A stretch of DNA of 64,000 bases. Source: DASQDN01 sp963833675 (GTDB taxonomy: Bacteria > Acidobacteriota > Terriglobia > Bryobacterales > Bryobacteraceae). The notes under the pieces were generated by a model that was given only the letters and a program-made list of their open reading frames with translations, did not search any database and had not been told where the DNA came from. Below are positions 9,239 through 19,516 of this stretch, piece after piece (positions within the stretch are counted from its first letter, which is position 1; the number at the start of each line of letters is the position of its first letter). Made by a program: the position numbers and the translations under genes. The stretch lies in contig CAWHYW010000003.1 of assembly GCA_963833675.1 (NCBI GenBank), positions 62,001-126,000 on the forward strand, read 5' to 3'.

Positions 9239-10196
9239 ATGGATAGAAGGCATTTTCTCGGCTCGTCGGGAGCTTTTTTCGCAGGACAGGACGGGCGTGA
9301 GATTGAAGCCGGCGGCACCGGAAGCGTTTCTTACACGGTCAATGTCACGGTCGAAACGAAAGCAATCCGGTCAGGCGCACAAGGGCAAGGTATTGGCCGC
9401 AATCCAGCCGCATTGCGACGACATCCCGATTTTCGCCGGAGGAACTATACTCAAGCTGCTCGACGAAGGCTATACCGGCATCCTCATCACGATGTCCAAT
9501 GACTCCATGGCGGGAACAGGCTCTTCGATCGGCGACATCGTCGGCAAGAACGAGCGCGACACGGTTGAAATGGCCCGGCGTCTTGGGCTGAAAGACACCT
9601 TTTTCCTGAACTATCCGAATCACAACATGGATGCCTGGCCCATCGTGGAGATGCGCTCCAGGCTGGTCTTTCTCTTCCGGTTGATGAAGGTCGACACGGT
9701 ATTGGTGTACGATCCGTCCGCGCTTTACGAGCGCAACCCGGATCACTACATCACTGCTCGCGCGGTCGAGTCGGCTTGCTGGATGGCTGGCTCCGAGTGG
9801 GATTATCCGGAGCATTTCCGCGCCGGTCTGACGCCTCATGCCCCGAAAGACAGGTATTTCTTTGCCCGCGGGCCGCAGTTAGTCAATCGCGTTGTCGATA
9901 TCAGCCCCTATATCGACAAGAAAGTGTTCGCCAATATGGCGAACGTGACGCAAGGGCCGGCGGGAGACAATGGCTCGGCGTTGCGGAAAAAACTCGCCGA
10001 GAAGAAGCTGAAACTGCCCCTGCTCGGCAATGACGATGAGACCGCAAATCGTCAGTACACGAAGCAATTCGCTCTCAGCCGCGACCGGCTTCGTGGCAAG
10101 GCCCACGGACTTGAATACGCAGAATATTTCCACTACGTCCCGGCTGACGAGTCTGAAGTCGAGAGCTACGTCTCAAAAAATGCAGTGCCGCTGTAG
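9239..10196 (+). CDS. PIG-L family deacetylase, Tat-type N-terminus, one frameshift
   Basis: The start is at an ATG preceded by AAAAGGAG. The first frame gives MDRRHFLGSSGAFFAG, a Tat-like start, and VTVETKAIRS. From about base 9374 the homology continues one frame over: GKVLAAIQPHCDDIPIFAGGT, with the PHCDD zinc motif of LmbE/PIG-L N-acetylglucosamine deacetylases, then NDSMAGTG and DPSALYERNPDHYITARAV with the later His ligand. Removing one G of a GG at about 9374 would restore a 319-residue protein. The total length is 1 modulo 3, consistent with one inserted base. The family removes acetyl from GlcNAc-type conjugates. The gene sits in a cluster rich in deacetylases and amidohydrolases. 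Confidence 0.82.
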
Positions 10197-10222
10197 CGTC
10201 CGCATCGTATAAGCTGTTCCCT

Positions 10223-10669
10223 ATGGACCAGCGAAGGACGTTCCTTAAAAAGTCAATGAAGTTGGGAGCCGGTGGCGCAATGGCAGCCATGGCGGCAGCC
10301 GCTGCAACCGGTAATCGGACGAAAGCTGTTGGTGGCATTCGAATCGGCAATCTGTATTTCAGCTCCGGTCTGACGGGCGTACGTCCCGAGGCGCGCAAAG
10401 ACCCTCTCGCATTCGGAGGGGATATCAAGGAGCAGACCCACACGATTCTCAAGATGCATAAAAAGAATCTGGAGGAGATGGGGTCCTCGCTCGAGAACGT
10501 TGCGAAAGTGGTCGTATACCTCGCGGACGTTAAGACCGAGAAGCCTGCGATGAATGAAGTCTACGCGCAGTACTTCCCCAAGGACGCGCCGGCACGCTCC
10601 GCGTTCGGCGTAGAGTTTCCGGATGTTGCGACGCGTGTAGAGATTGAGCTCGTCGCCTGGATCCCGTAG
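10223..10669 (+). CDS. RidA (YjgF/YER057c/UK114) family protein with Tat signal
   Basis: The 148-residue protein has QRRTFLKKSMKLGAGGAMAAMAAAAA at its start, a twin-arginine signal. The RidA domain follows: GNLYFSSGLTG near residue 40, ENVAKVVVYLADV near 95, and PARSAFGVEFPDVATRVEIELVAWIP at the C-terminus with the RidA-type Arg. RidA enzymes hydrolyse reactive enamines/imines released by PLP enzymes. Here the next gene leftward encodes a SelA-like PLP enzyme that is also Tat-exported, so an exported imine-clearing role is a reasonable inference. Confidence 0.92.
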   Translation: MDQRRTFLKKSMKLGAGGAMAAMAAAAATGNRTKAVGGIRIGNLYFSSGLTGVRPEARKDPLAFGGDIKEQTHTILKMHKKNLEEMGSSLENVAKVVVYLADVKTEKPAMNEVYAQYFPKDAPARSAFGVEFPDVATRVEIELVAWIP

Positions 10670-10673
10670 AGAG

Positions 10674-12220
10674 CTATGCCTTGGCGGTCTGACGCCGCGC
10701 CCTCCAGCGCGCCTTGCCATATTCGCCAAGGCCCACCTCGCCGGACATCTGATCGCCTGTAACCGTGCCGGTGAAGCGGTACGTCAGGTGCGTACCCTCG
10801 CATGGCATGCTGCTTCGGAAGTCAACGCGCGAACCGTCCACCGCGCCTTTGATGTCGCCTTTGTACGCCCATCCGGCATGCGAGCCCGAGACTGAGTTAC
10901 CGGCGGTCGTCAACGCTAGCTTGTGCTCCGCCGAGCCCATTTCGTATTCGATTTCCGCGACCCAGTTCCCCGCGATATCCGTTGTGGGCGCTGCAGGATG
11001 GGGTTTTTCCTGGCGCGTGGATGGCGCTGCTTTCAGAACTTCATATAACCGTTTTGCAACGATCTTGTACTCGTCTGGTTTCATCGCCACCGGGCGAATC
11101 AGGAACGAATGGCCTTCCCCCTCACCATGCGTCATGATGCGGGGCTCGCCTTCCAGCATCTTGCGGCCGACTTCCCCGGCGGTCATCGCCACCCGGGCCG
11201 GATCCCACGAAACGTTCAAAGTCGGAAACGGACCGCCGCGAGCGGGTCCGCGGACTTCCGCCTTAACTCCGGGCACACGCGTGATCTGTTCCGTGATGTA
11301 CGCATACCAGGATTCCCACTCTTTGAAGTCAGCTCTGAAAGTCGCGCTCCGTGCGCCACACCTCGACCGCCCGAAGCATTCCGACAATCTCTTCCTTACT
11401 GACTTTAATCGCTCGACCGAACGCATGATGCGGCGCGCTGTTCGCCCAGGCTGCGCGGATGAGATCTTCTCGGCCTAGAAGCAGACCTGCAGTTTGCGGA
11501 CCACGGATAATTTTCCCTCCGCTATATGCCACGAGATCTGCGCCTAAGGCAAGATAAGGATTCGGAACGATCAAGTAATCCGCTGCCGCATCGACCAGGA
11601 TCGGTATGCCTGCTTTCTTCGCAATCGGCGCGACATCCTTCAGGTCGAGCTTGGCGCTGCCGAAATGCTGTCCGAGAATCTCGATCATTGCCGTGCGCGG
11701 ACCTATCGCGGCCTGCAGCTCTTGCGGCGAGTTCACTTCGATGATTTTGACGCCGAGCGTGCGTACCGCGTGATCGTAAACCACACGCGACTCACGAGGC
11801 ATGATGACCTCGTTTTTCAGGCCTTCCAGGTTTGGCAGGCGCTGCATTTTCTCTGGGTCGGCGCCCGGCGATGCAGGCGGCTGTTCCATGCGTGAGCGCA
11901 GCCGCCGCGCCGGCGGTGACAATGCCTCGCGGAACTTGCAGAAGATGTGCCAGCCGCTCGCTGACCTTCGCCATCAATTCGTCGATGTTGACGTGATAGT
12001 GCGACGCCTGCTCGATCGTGGCGATCACCTCGGGCAGCATCTGTGAGCCGCCATTGATCGTATACGTCGCAGTGCAGTTGATGAATGGCTGCACCCCGAT
12101 TCGCGTATACACCTCTGGGCCGCTTGTCTTCACCGTAGCCGCTTCGGCCTCTCCCGTCGCTGCTGCGGCAGCCAAAATCCCAGTGGTTCGAAAAACATCC
12201 CGCCTGCTAATTCTGCTCAT
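10674..12220 (-). CDS. SelA-like PLP-dependent enzyme with C-terminal beta-barrel-like domain, two frameshifts
   Basis: Three overlapping frames join into one protein of about 515 residues. The start ATG at 12220 gives SRRDVFRTTGILAAAAATG, a Tat signal; the GTG at 12226 is an alternative. Then come INCTATYTINGGSQMLPEV and HGTAACIAG. A one-base shift near 11868 (GGG for GG) leads into ADPEKMQRLPNL, IPILVDAAADYL and AYSGGKIIRGPQTAGLL, whose SGGK Lys is the expected PLP-binding residue. A second shift near 11340 leads to ADFKEWESWYAYI. The final 100 residues (DIAGNWVAEIEYEMG, GSHAGWAYKGDIKG) look like a lipocalin-type barrel. Relatives are annotated as L-seryl-tRNA(Sec) selenium transferase or D-glucosaminate-6-phosphate ammonia lyase. 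Selenation is unlikely for an exported protein. Confidence 0.8.
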
Positions 12221-12245
12221 GTGCACAATATCCTTATCGCTGCAT

Positions 12246-12251
12246 TATAAT
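12246..12251 (+). promoter_or_regulatory. Consensus -10 box (TATAAT) just before the double amidohydrolase
   Basis: A perfect TATAAT lies 8 bases before the ATG at 12260. No good -35 is visible 16-18 bases upstream. If used, transcription would start at or next to the start codon, giving a leaderless or near-leaderless mRNA. Confidence 0.35.
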
Positions 12252-12259
12252 CGCAGGAC

Positions 12260-14231
12260 ATGTCGATAGGAGTATTGAGGAAAGGCTTGCTGCTTTTAGC
12301 GAGCGGTGCGTTGCTGTTGTCTGCACAGCGTTACGACCTGGTGCTGCATGGAGCTCGGGTACTCGACCCGGCCAACAGCATCGATGGAGTAATGGATGTC
12401 GCGGTCACCGGAAACAAGATTGCGGCCGTCCAGGCGCAGATTCCGGCATCGGACGCGAAAAAGCAGGTGGATGTCTCCGGCCTCTATGTCGTGCCGGGCC
12501 TCATCGATTTCCACGCTCACGTGTTTGGCTACGAGGGCGCGATAGCTCCTGACGACACCGCCCTGCCGGCAGGAACGACCACAGTTGTGGACGCGGGTGG
12601 AAGTGGATGGCGAACCTACGATGAATTCCGCCGGACCGTCATCACCCGCTCCAAAACTCGAGTTCTGGCGCTGATCAACATCGTAGGGAAGGGAATGGTT
12701 GGGTCGGCTGCGGAGAGCGACACGAATGACATGGATTCGGAACGAACCGCGGCGACCATCAAGGCCAATCGCGATTACATCGTCGGTATCAAGACTGCTC
12801 ATTTTGGCGGAAGTGGATGGACAGCAATCGATCATGCGGTCGCGGCAGGACGGATCGCCGGCGTCCCCGTGATGGTGGATGACAGGATTCAGACCAACAC
12901 TGGACGCACCACTCAGGAGAAACTGCTCGAACATTTACGTCCGGGTGACATTCACACGCACATGTACAACGACCGCCAGCTCGAGCTGATAAACCGCTTC
13001 AGTGGAGCTGTACAGCCATACATGTTCGAAGCGCGTAAGCGTGGAGTGCTGTTCGATCTGGGGCACGGAGGTGGCAGTTTCTTGTGGCCGGTGGCGACCC
13101 GCGCGATGGCAGCCGGTTTCATGCCGGACACGATCAGCACCGATCTTCACTCCTCCAGCATCATGGGACCGCAATCCGACATGCCGAACTGCATCTCGAA
13201 GCTCATGTTCCTCGGTATGAGCCTTCCCGATGCGGTGCTCAGGTCGACCGTGAATCCCGCGAAAGAGATGGGCAGATATCCGGAGATCGGAACATTAGGT
13301 GTCGGACACACGGCAGATATAGCGGTTTTGCGCCAGGAAAGCGGCGTGTTCGCTCTCAAGGACGCGTGGGGAGCGAAACGCCTGGCGCCGAAACGAATTC
13401 AAGCCGTCATGACGGTTCGAGACGGCAAGATTGTCTATGACGCTCTGACCCCGGCGATCACCTCGTCCACACAGGAAATCTATGATCTGCTCCTCAAGAA
13501 TGGCAAGGTTATCGATCCGGCAAACCACCGGAATGGCCGATTGGATATCGCAATCTCCAATAAAAAGATCGTTCGAGTAGCGCAGGATATTCCCGCGGCC
13601 CATGCGCGTGCTGTTGTCGATGTCAGCGATTACGTCGTCACACCTGGGCTGATCGATATCAACACGCACTTCGGAGCGAATCTGAACCCTGATCACAACA
13701 GTTTGCGGAATGGCGTCACCACTGCGGTGGATGCCGGCAGCGCGAGCGCAAAAGACTTCGAAACGTTCAAGGCCAGCGGTGATCGATCATTCAAAGGTGC
13801 GGATGCTCGCCTTCCTGAAGGCCGGAGACGACGAGGCCGCAAATGGACTGATAAAAAAATACCCATCTCTGATCGTCGGTACGAAGACTTCCTCGTTTGA
13901 ACCGCCGGGAGATGTTATTTCCAGCGGTATAGATCCCGAGAACGTTTTACTCAAGCATTCGAACATGATGACAGCCATGTCCAAATCTCTGAAGCTCGGA
14001 TTGACTCTCGACCAGGCGGTAGAGCGTTCGACCGTAAACCCGGCGCACGCAATTCGGCGTCCCGACCTGGGTACGTTGAAGGAGGGGGCCCCCGCAGATA
14101 TCGCGATCCTCGCTACCGATCAGCAGCTTCGTTGCGTGATGACAATTCGCAACGGGTCTGTTGTCTGGGATAGCGAGGGCCTCGCGGCCCCGGACGTCAA
14201 GACAATGGGTCCGTACACAAACTTTAAATAA
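12260..14231 (+). CDS. Tandem amidohydrolase: active-looking first domain fused to a degenerate second domain, one frameshift
   Basis: About 657 residues if one extra base near 13780 is removed. After a signal-like start (LLLLASGALLLSAQ), domain 1 (about 25-400) is a complete cog3964-type amidohydrolase/deacetylase: VVPGLIDFHAHVF with HxH, VGIKTAHF (candidate carboxylated Lys), GDIHTHMY, FDLGHGGGSF and ISTDLHSSS with the catalytic Asp. Domain 2 starts near residue 412 (YDLLLKNGKVIDPANHRNG) and ends MGPYTNFK. It has NTHFGA where HxH should be, jumps from GVTTAVDAGSASAKDFE to GDVISSGIDP, and lacks the Lys, HTH, GHGGG and STDLH segments. Characterised cog3964 relatives act as deacetylases on acetylated hydroxy- or amino-acid-like substrates. 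It is divergent from the SelA-like gene by about 40 bp. Confidence 0.82.
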
Positions 14232-14253
14232 CCGGCGACGCGGAGATGAAGCG

Positions 14254-15528
14254 CTATCTCCGCGTCCGGTTCTCCGATCTAACTATTCCATCCCATTTCG
14301 GATCGCCCTGCGCGCCATAGTTTCCGAGGCCCTTCCAGTCTGACCGGCTGAGGCCGTTCATATCCCAGACGACTTTGCCGTCACGGGCGGTGAGTTCGCC
14401 TTCGAGCTTTTGTGTACCGCGCATTCGAGCGCCGTTGACATCGACAAAACCGAAGTCGCCCTTATGCAACCTCAGCACGGCGATATCGGCGGGAGCGCCC
14501 ACAGATAAGTGGCCCAATTCTGTCCGTTTAATCTCCTGAGCAGGATTCCATGTCGACCGGAGGATCACATCATCAAGCTTCATCCCCATATTCAGAAACT
14601 TCGACATCGTCGTCAGCATCGTCTGCATCGCGCCGTTCATGCTGCCGATGTGGAGGTCGGTTGAAATCGAATCGGGTCCAAACCCCTGCTGCATTGCCGG
14701 AACCGCCTGGCGAAATAGGAAACTGCCGCCGCCATGCCCAACATCGAAGATCACACCGCGCTTACGGGCCTCGACCAAATATGGCCGCAATTTGCCTGAA
14801 TCGTCCAGCATGGGCACGCTCGACAGATACAGGTGTGTGTAGATGTCTCCCGGACGAAGCTTCTTCGTGACCAATTCCTCGAACGGACGCTCTGGTCTGA
14901 ATCGTCCGAAGTCGACCATGACCGGTATGCCTGCGGCTTCACCTGCTTTCACGGCATTCTCGACAGGAGTCCACTCCGGTCCCGCATAGTGCGCACTCTT
15001 GAAGCCGACGATGATGTCTTTATATTTCTTTGCCGTCTCGGCTGCCTTGCTCGAATCCATGTCGTTCAGATTCTGCTCGGGAGCGCCGGCCATGCCCGCG
15101 CCTACAATATTCAACAGCGCCAATACACGAGTTCGCGCGTGGTCGATGATCAGCTTCTTGAAATCTTCAAAGTTGCGCCAGCCCGACGAGCCTGCGTCAA
15201 CCACCGTGGTCACGCCGGACCTGAAGGTGTGATCGTCGGGGCGCACGCTGGTCGGACCGGTGTAAGCAGTCCCGGTTCCCGCGTACACATGAACGTGAAT
15301 ATCGATCAGGCCGGGTGTAACGTAAAGTCCGTCCACATTGATCGCCTTGGCGGCCTTATCCGCGGCAATATTCGTTTCAACGGCCGCGATTTTTCCATCC
15401 TTGACAGCGACGTCGCGGCGCGCGCTGATCTTGTTCTTCGGATCAATGACATGGCCGCCTTTCAAGATAAGGTCATATTCCTGAGCGTGCAGCAAGGCGG
15501 CACTCAGCAGCAGCAGAGAGATTCGCAT
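14254..15528 (-). CDS. Amidohydrolase/deacetylase family metallohydrolase (cog3964-like), secreted
   Basis: This intact 424-residue paralogue of domain 1 of the neighbouring fusion faces it tail to tail. A signal peptide (ISLLLLSAALLHAQ) precedes YDLILKGGHVIDPKN. Metal-site segments are all present: GLIDIHVHVYAG (HxH), VGFKSAHYAG (Lys), GDIYTHLYLS, VIFDVGHGGGSFLF and SISTDLHIGSMNG (catalytic Asp). The C-terminal RDGKVVWDMNGL closes the beta-sandwich. It is probably a deacetylase or amidase on a small exported substrate. It lies 26 bp downstream of the acyl-CoA synthetase on the same strand, so it may end that leftward operon. Confidence 0.9.
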   Translation of the reverse strand: MRISLLLLSAALLHAQEYDLILKGGHVIDPKNKISARRDVAVKDGKIAAVETNIAADKAAKAINVDGLYVTPGLIDIHVHVYAGTGTAYTGPTSVRPDDHTFRSGVTTVVDAGSSGWRNFEDFKKLIIDHARTRVLALLNIVGAGMAGAPEQNLNDMDSSKAAETAKKYKDIIVGFKSAHYAGPEWTPVENAVKAGEAAGIPVMVDFGRFRPERPFEELVTKKLRPGDIYTHLYLSSVPMLDDSGKLRPYLVEARKRGVIFDVGHGGGSFLFRQAVPAMQQGFGPDSISTDLHIGSMNGAMQTMLTTMSKFLNMGMKLDDVILRSTWNPAQEIKRTELGHLSVGAPADIAVLRLHKGDFGFVDVNGARMRGTQKLEGELTARDGKVVWDMNGLSRSDWKGLGNYGAQGDPKWDGIVRSENRTRR

Positions 15529-15554
15529 AGGTTGATACTACTTTATGCTTTCTC

Positions 15555-17058
15555 TTACTCGAGTCCAAGTCGGCGGGCCATTCCAATACGCTGCATCTTG
15601 CCTGTAGCTCCGCGGGGAATCTCATCAGTGATGATCACCTGACGGGGCACTTTGAATTTCGCGAGCCTTTCCCTCGCGAACGACTTAATTTCGGACTCAG
15701 TCACTTCACATCCCTGTCGGAGCACAACCACGGCGCAAACACGCTCTCCTAGAACAGGGCAGGAAGCACCGAAGGTAAGCGCCGTCGCGATGGAAGGATG
15801 ATCCATCAACACCTCATCGATCTCGGCTGGCGAGAGCTTCTCGCCGCCACAATTGATGATTTCCTTGATTCGTCCTGTCAACGACAGATAACCATCGGAA
15901 TCGATCACACCCGAATCACCGGTCCGGAACCAGCCATTGCGGAATGCCGCCTCAGTAGCTCCTGCTGGCGACAAATAGCCTTTGGTAATAGCGGCCCCTC
16001 GGAGGGCGACTTCGCCTTCTATCCCTTGCGGCTGGACCTCCCCCGATTCGTTCAGGACGACGTATTCTGTGGTGGCGGAATTCCCGACGGTGCCCATTTT
16101 TCGAACGCCGGGCGGCAGAGGATTGCTGGCAACCTGATGCGAGGCTTCCGTCATGCCGTAGGAATTGAGGACAGGACATTCAAATTGATCTTCCATTCTG
16201 CGCCAGATCGGAGTATGCAAGTGCGCTGAACTCGACCTGATAAAACGCAGCCGCGTGTCTTTGGATCGCTCGCCGGATCTTCCGAGGATCATCTGATGCA
16301 TCGCGGGCACCGCGGTGTACCAGGTCGCGCCGGAATTCTGCAATCCATCGAAGAATCGCAGTCCGTTAAATCCCGGCAGACAATAGATCGACGCGCCGGC
16401 GCTGATGCTCGAGAGCAGCGCTCCGATCAATCCGTGAATATGGAAAAGAGGCATCACATTGAGGCAAGTGTCGACCGGAGTCAGCGCCAGAGTGCTCGCG
16501 ATGTTAAAGGCGGACTTGGAAAGATTCCGGTGAGTTAACGGAACGAGTTTTGGACGGGCAGTTGTGCCGGAGCTGTGCAGCAGCAGCGCGATATCTGATG
16601 CGCCCGATAGGCCCGGGGCGGCACAGGCCGGCTTCACGCGATGGCCTTCCAGAGTGAAATCGCCTGCAATCCCGCTATCTCTGGCCAGCAATCCGATAAC
16701 AGGTATGCCGACCCTCTGGCGGCATCGATCGCGGCGGGACAGAAATCCGGCGGAGTCACCAGAGCCGCAGCGCCGAGATCTCGAAGAAAAAATTCGAACT
16801 CGGCTGCCGAATAAGCCCGATTTAGCGGCGCAAACCCGGTCCCCGGCAGAGATCGCAAGAAAACCGGTAGCTAAATTGGGTCCGTTCGGAAGCACAACAG
16901 CCACACGATCCTCGCGTCCAATGCCCAACTGATTCAACGAAAATACCGTCTTCCCAATCAGCGCGCCCAACAAAGCGAATGCTCATCGCTCGTTGATTTT
17001 CCGCGAGTATAGCGGGGGAGTTCGCGTCTCCTCGCGCGATTATTTCAGGAATTGTCAT
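15555..17058 (-). CDS. AMP-dependent acyl-CoA synthetase/ligase, at least three frameshifts
   Basis: The protein of about 500 residues is assembled across shifts. It begins MTIPEIIARGDANSPA in one frame, and near 16975 moves to LLGALIGKTVFSLNQLGIG and VAVVLPNGPN. Near 16850 it moves to TGFAPLNRAYSAAEFEFFLRDLG, and near 16710 it returns to IPVIGLLARDSG. From there it is uninterrupted: LLLHSSGTTARPKLVPLTHRN is the AMP-binding P-loop-like motif A3, followed by NSYGMTEASHQ (A5), GWFRTGDSG (A7), GRIKEIINCGGEKLSP (A8) and RGATGKMQR with the catalytic Lys (A10). The family activates carboxylic acids to acyl-AMP and then acyl-CoA. The gene begins 11 bp after the GT4/LpxD-like gene, suggesting one leftward transcript. 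Confidence 0.83.
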
Positions 17059-17069
17059 CGATTTCTTAA

Positions 17070-19413
17070 TTATCGATCGAGTGATGCCATCATTCGCAGC
17101 ATCTTTCGTTGCGGTAAGGCGATACTGCCGATGACTCGCTCACCGGGACCTACATCGCGCATGACGGCCGATCCGAAGCTCACATGCGCGCGATCTCCAA
17201 TCTGGATGCCGTGAACTAAAGCGGCGCCTGGCCCAATCCACGCATTCGAACCGATCCTTACATTGCCATTCACAACGGCTCCATGGCCGACAAACGAATT
17301 GCTTCCGACGCTTGTGTTGTGGGATATGAACGCTCCGTTGCCGATACGCGAGTTGCGTCCGATCTCGGTAAACTGCCTGAATACTCCTCGGGCAATGACG
17401 AGCATTCGCTAGAATGTGCGCTCCTGTCTCGATGCGGATTGCTCCCGCATGAGCGAGATCCAGTAGTTCATTCCCCACGCGGATGGTTTGAAATCCAATG
17501 GAACCTAATACTGCCCCAGGGTAGATTTCGACTCCGTCTTCTATGAATGTCCGCTCGAGAACCACAGCCTTTGCATGGACTACTACATTCGCGCCGATGA
17601 TGACGTTCTGCTCCGCCACAAAACTGTTGGAATGAATTTTTGCCGCAGGATGGATAACACTAGCAAAGTTCGCCCAGTAAAAAGATGTATTCGAAGCCAG
17701 AAAATTATGTACAGCAGCGAAGGCCCGGCGAGGCGAATCGCACACGCCGATACCGAGGCGCTCTGAAAACGATTCGGCCAGTTCCGGAAGAGTAATGACA
17801 CATGCAATGTTTGGATTGTTCCTAACTGGCTCGACGAAGGATGCGCTTTCAACAAAAGCCAGAGACTCGGGCAAAGGATCATTCGCGAATCCGAGATTAG
17901 AGAACCAACCTTTACGGATTATCCGAAAATCATGCCACTCCGCAGCTTGCTCCAGTGAGAATCGCGGCGGAACCGGCTGGCCTCCTGATGATGAAACCGC
18001 GACCAAGCCCTCGGCGGCTACGGGAGGGTGAAGCTGATCGAACCAGAACACGCCCTCCTGCACAAGGGTGACCCGAAGGATAAAGTCTCCGCCCGCGTCG
18101 GGGGCGAGAACCTTGATACCTTGCTCATGCTCGGATCCCGGACGCACGTCCGCCGTGAGCCTGGTTCGTTGGCCGTCGAACACTACAGTCTCGCGCGTAA
18201 GTGCCGAGAGCCAATGATAACTCCAATGAACCGGATGAGGCCCGATCGATGCGAGGAGGTCTCTCGAGTCATTTCGGATTCGGATTCGAACAGTATTCCG
18301 CGAACCTGGCTCCATCTCGCGTTCACACGACGAAATGCGAACGCCCAGATGATTACTGATAGACGCTGGTAGCGGTGGCATGAAGAGGCGGCTGGAAACT
18401 CTAAGCTTGTCTTCGAGGTCTCCGGCTCTTCGGGCAACGGCGCGAATCACGTCCGCTGCCACGATCGGAGCCGAATAAAGTTGCTTCTCGGCGAGGACTT
18501 CTTCATACAAGGAGATGTAACGGTCCACAGCTTGGTCGAGAGATGCATTCTCGCGTATATATGCGGTTACCGCGGCGGCATCAGCAGCGTCGTACGCAAG
18601 CATCTCACGGATCACCAACCCTGGTGTTATGGGCTGATGAAGGCAGCGCATGCCGAAGTTCCATTCGCGCAAAGTCGCCACGTCATTCTTGCGGACCAGT
18701 CCTCCAAACCCTCGCGTATCACATAAAATCACGGCGCAGCCGGTGGCCATCGCCTCCAGTGCGCAGCGAGCCTTGGCGAATACCAAGATCGTAATCGCCG
18801 AGAATCCGTTCGGGCTCCTCGCTGGCGGATCCCATTCCTGTACCGATCACGTCCAAAGCGATTCCCATGTGTTGACAGGCTTGTTGGATCGGTTCCAGAT
18901 GCGTTCCCGGACGCGCATAGTTGCTGAAGATGAGTGCTTTTTTGGGGCGCTGGGGGAGCGGCCGCCTTAGCAGGAAATCTGGAGGTGTCGACCGCGTTGA
19001 ATATCACGCGCGTCTTATCTTCCGGGAATTCCAGCTTCAAAACGAAGCCGCTCCAAGCAGTTTTTGTCGACCGCCACAAATCTGCGTACCTGTTCGAATA
19101 CTGGAGGAAAATCATGCCAGATCAAACGATCGTGGCAGACAAAAATGGCGGGCGTTTGCGGAAAATGGAGAAGAGCGGACGCGGTCTCAACCAGATGATG
19201 TCCATGGATAATATCGGGAGCCTCGACAACATCTTCCAGTCTTCGGACTACCTCCACGCCGCTGCGCTCGATCTGGTCTGACACAACACCCGGATTCGGC
19301 GTGAAGACTGTAGGGTCATGACCCTTCGCTTTCAGCCCGAGCGCCAGGTCACGCGTAACGATCTCCGTTCCCGACTGAGACGCGAGAGTAATATTCGTCA
19401 AAAGAATCCGCAT
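17070..19413 (-). CDS. GT4 glycosyltransferase joined to LpxD-like left-handed beta-helix acyltransferase, several frameshifts
   Basis: The N-terminal GT-B part starts MRILLTNITLASQSGTEIV and continues HDRLIWHDFPPV and RFVAVDKNCLERLRFEAGIP. It then shifts near 19020 to DKTRVIFNAVDTSRFP, with further shifts near 18950 and 18790, after which KARCALEAMATGCAVILCDTRGFGGLV carries the GT4 nucleotide-sugar-binding Glu. One open frame then runs through a beta-rich region (about residues 275-400) into SVIHPAAKIHSNSFV, hexapeptide repeats, and after a shift near 17400 GNGAFISHNTSVGSNSFVGHGAVVNG. The GHGAVV His resembles the LpxD/PglD-type catalytic His. This gives glycosyl transfer plus acyl transfer in one chain of about 780 residues, or two genes merged by an indel. 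The acyl-CoA synthetase follows directly. Confidence 0.72.
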
Positions 19414-19468
19414 CGACTAATTGGCAGCGTAACATCCGGCTATTTGCATTAACCGATACCAGGAAAGT

Positions 19469-19498
19469 TTGACTTCTGCTCAGGTGGAGTGATAGATT
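19469..19498 (+). promoter_or_regulatory. Putative sigma-70-type promoter for the receptor gene at 19517
   Basis: TTGACT (19469-19474) and TAGATT (19493-19498) are separated by 18 bases and lie in the divergent region between the GT4 gene and the receptor. A GGGGGGA ribosome-binding stretch follows at about 19504-19510, before the ATG at 19517. Five of six bases match in the -35 and four of six in the -10. Confidence 0.4.
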
Positions 19499-19516
19499 CC
19501 CGCGGGGGGAATCGCC

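Noticed and set aside
14833..15642. A 269-residue frame on the plus strand
   Set aside because: It is antisense to the intact amidohydrolase with all metal ligands, so it is a shadow frame.
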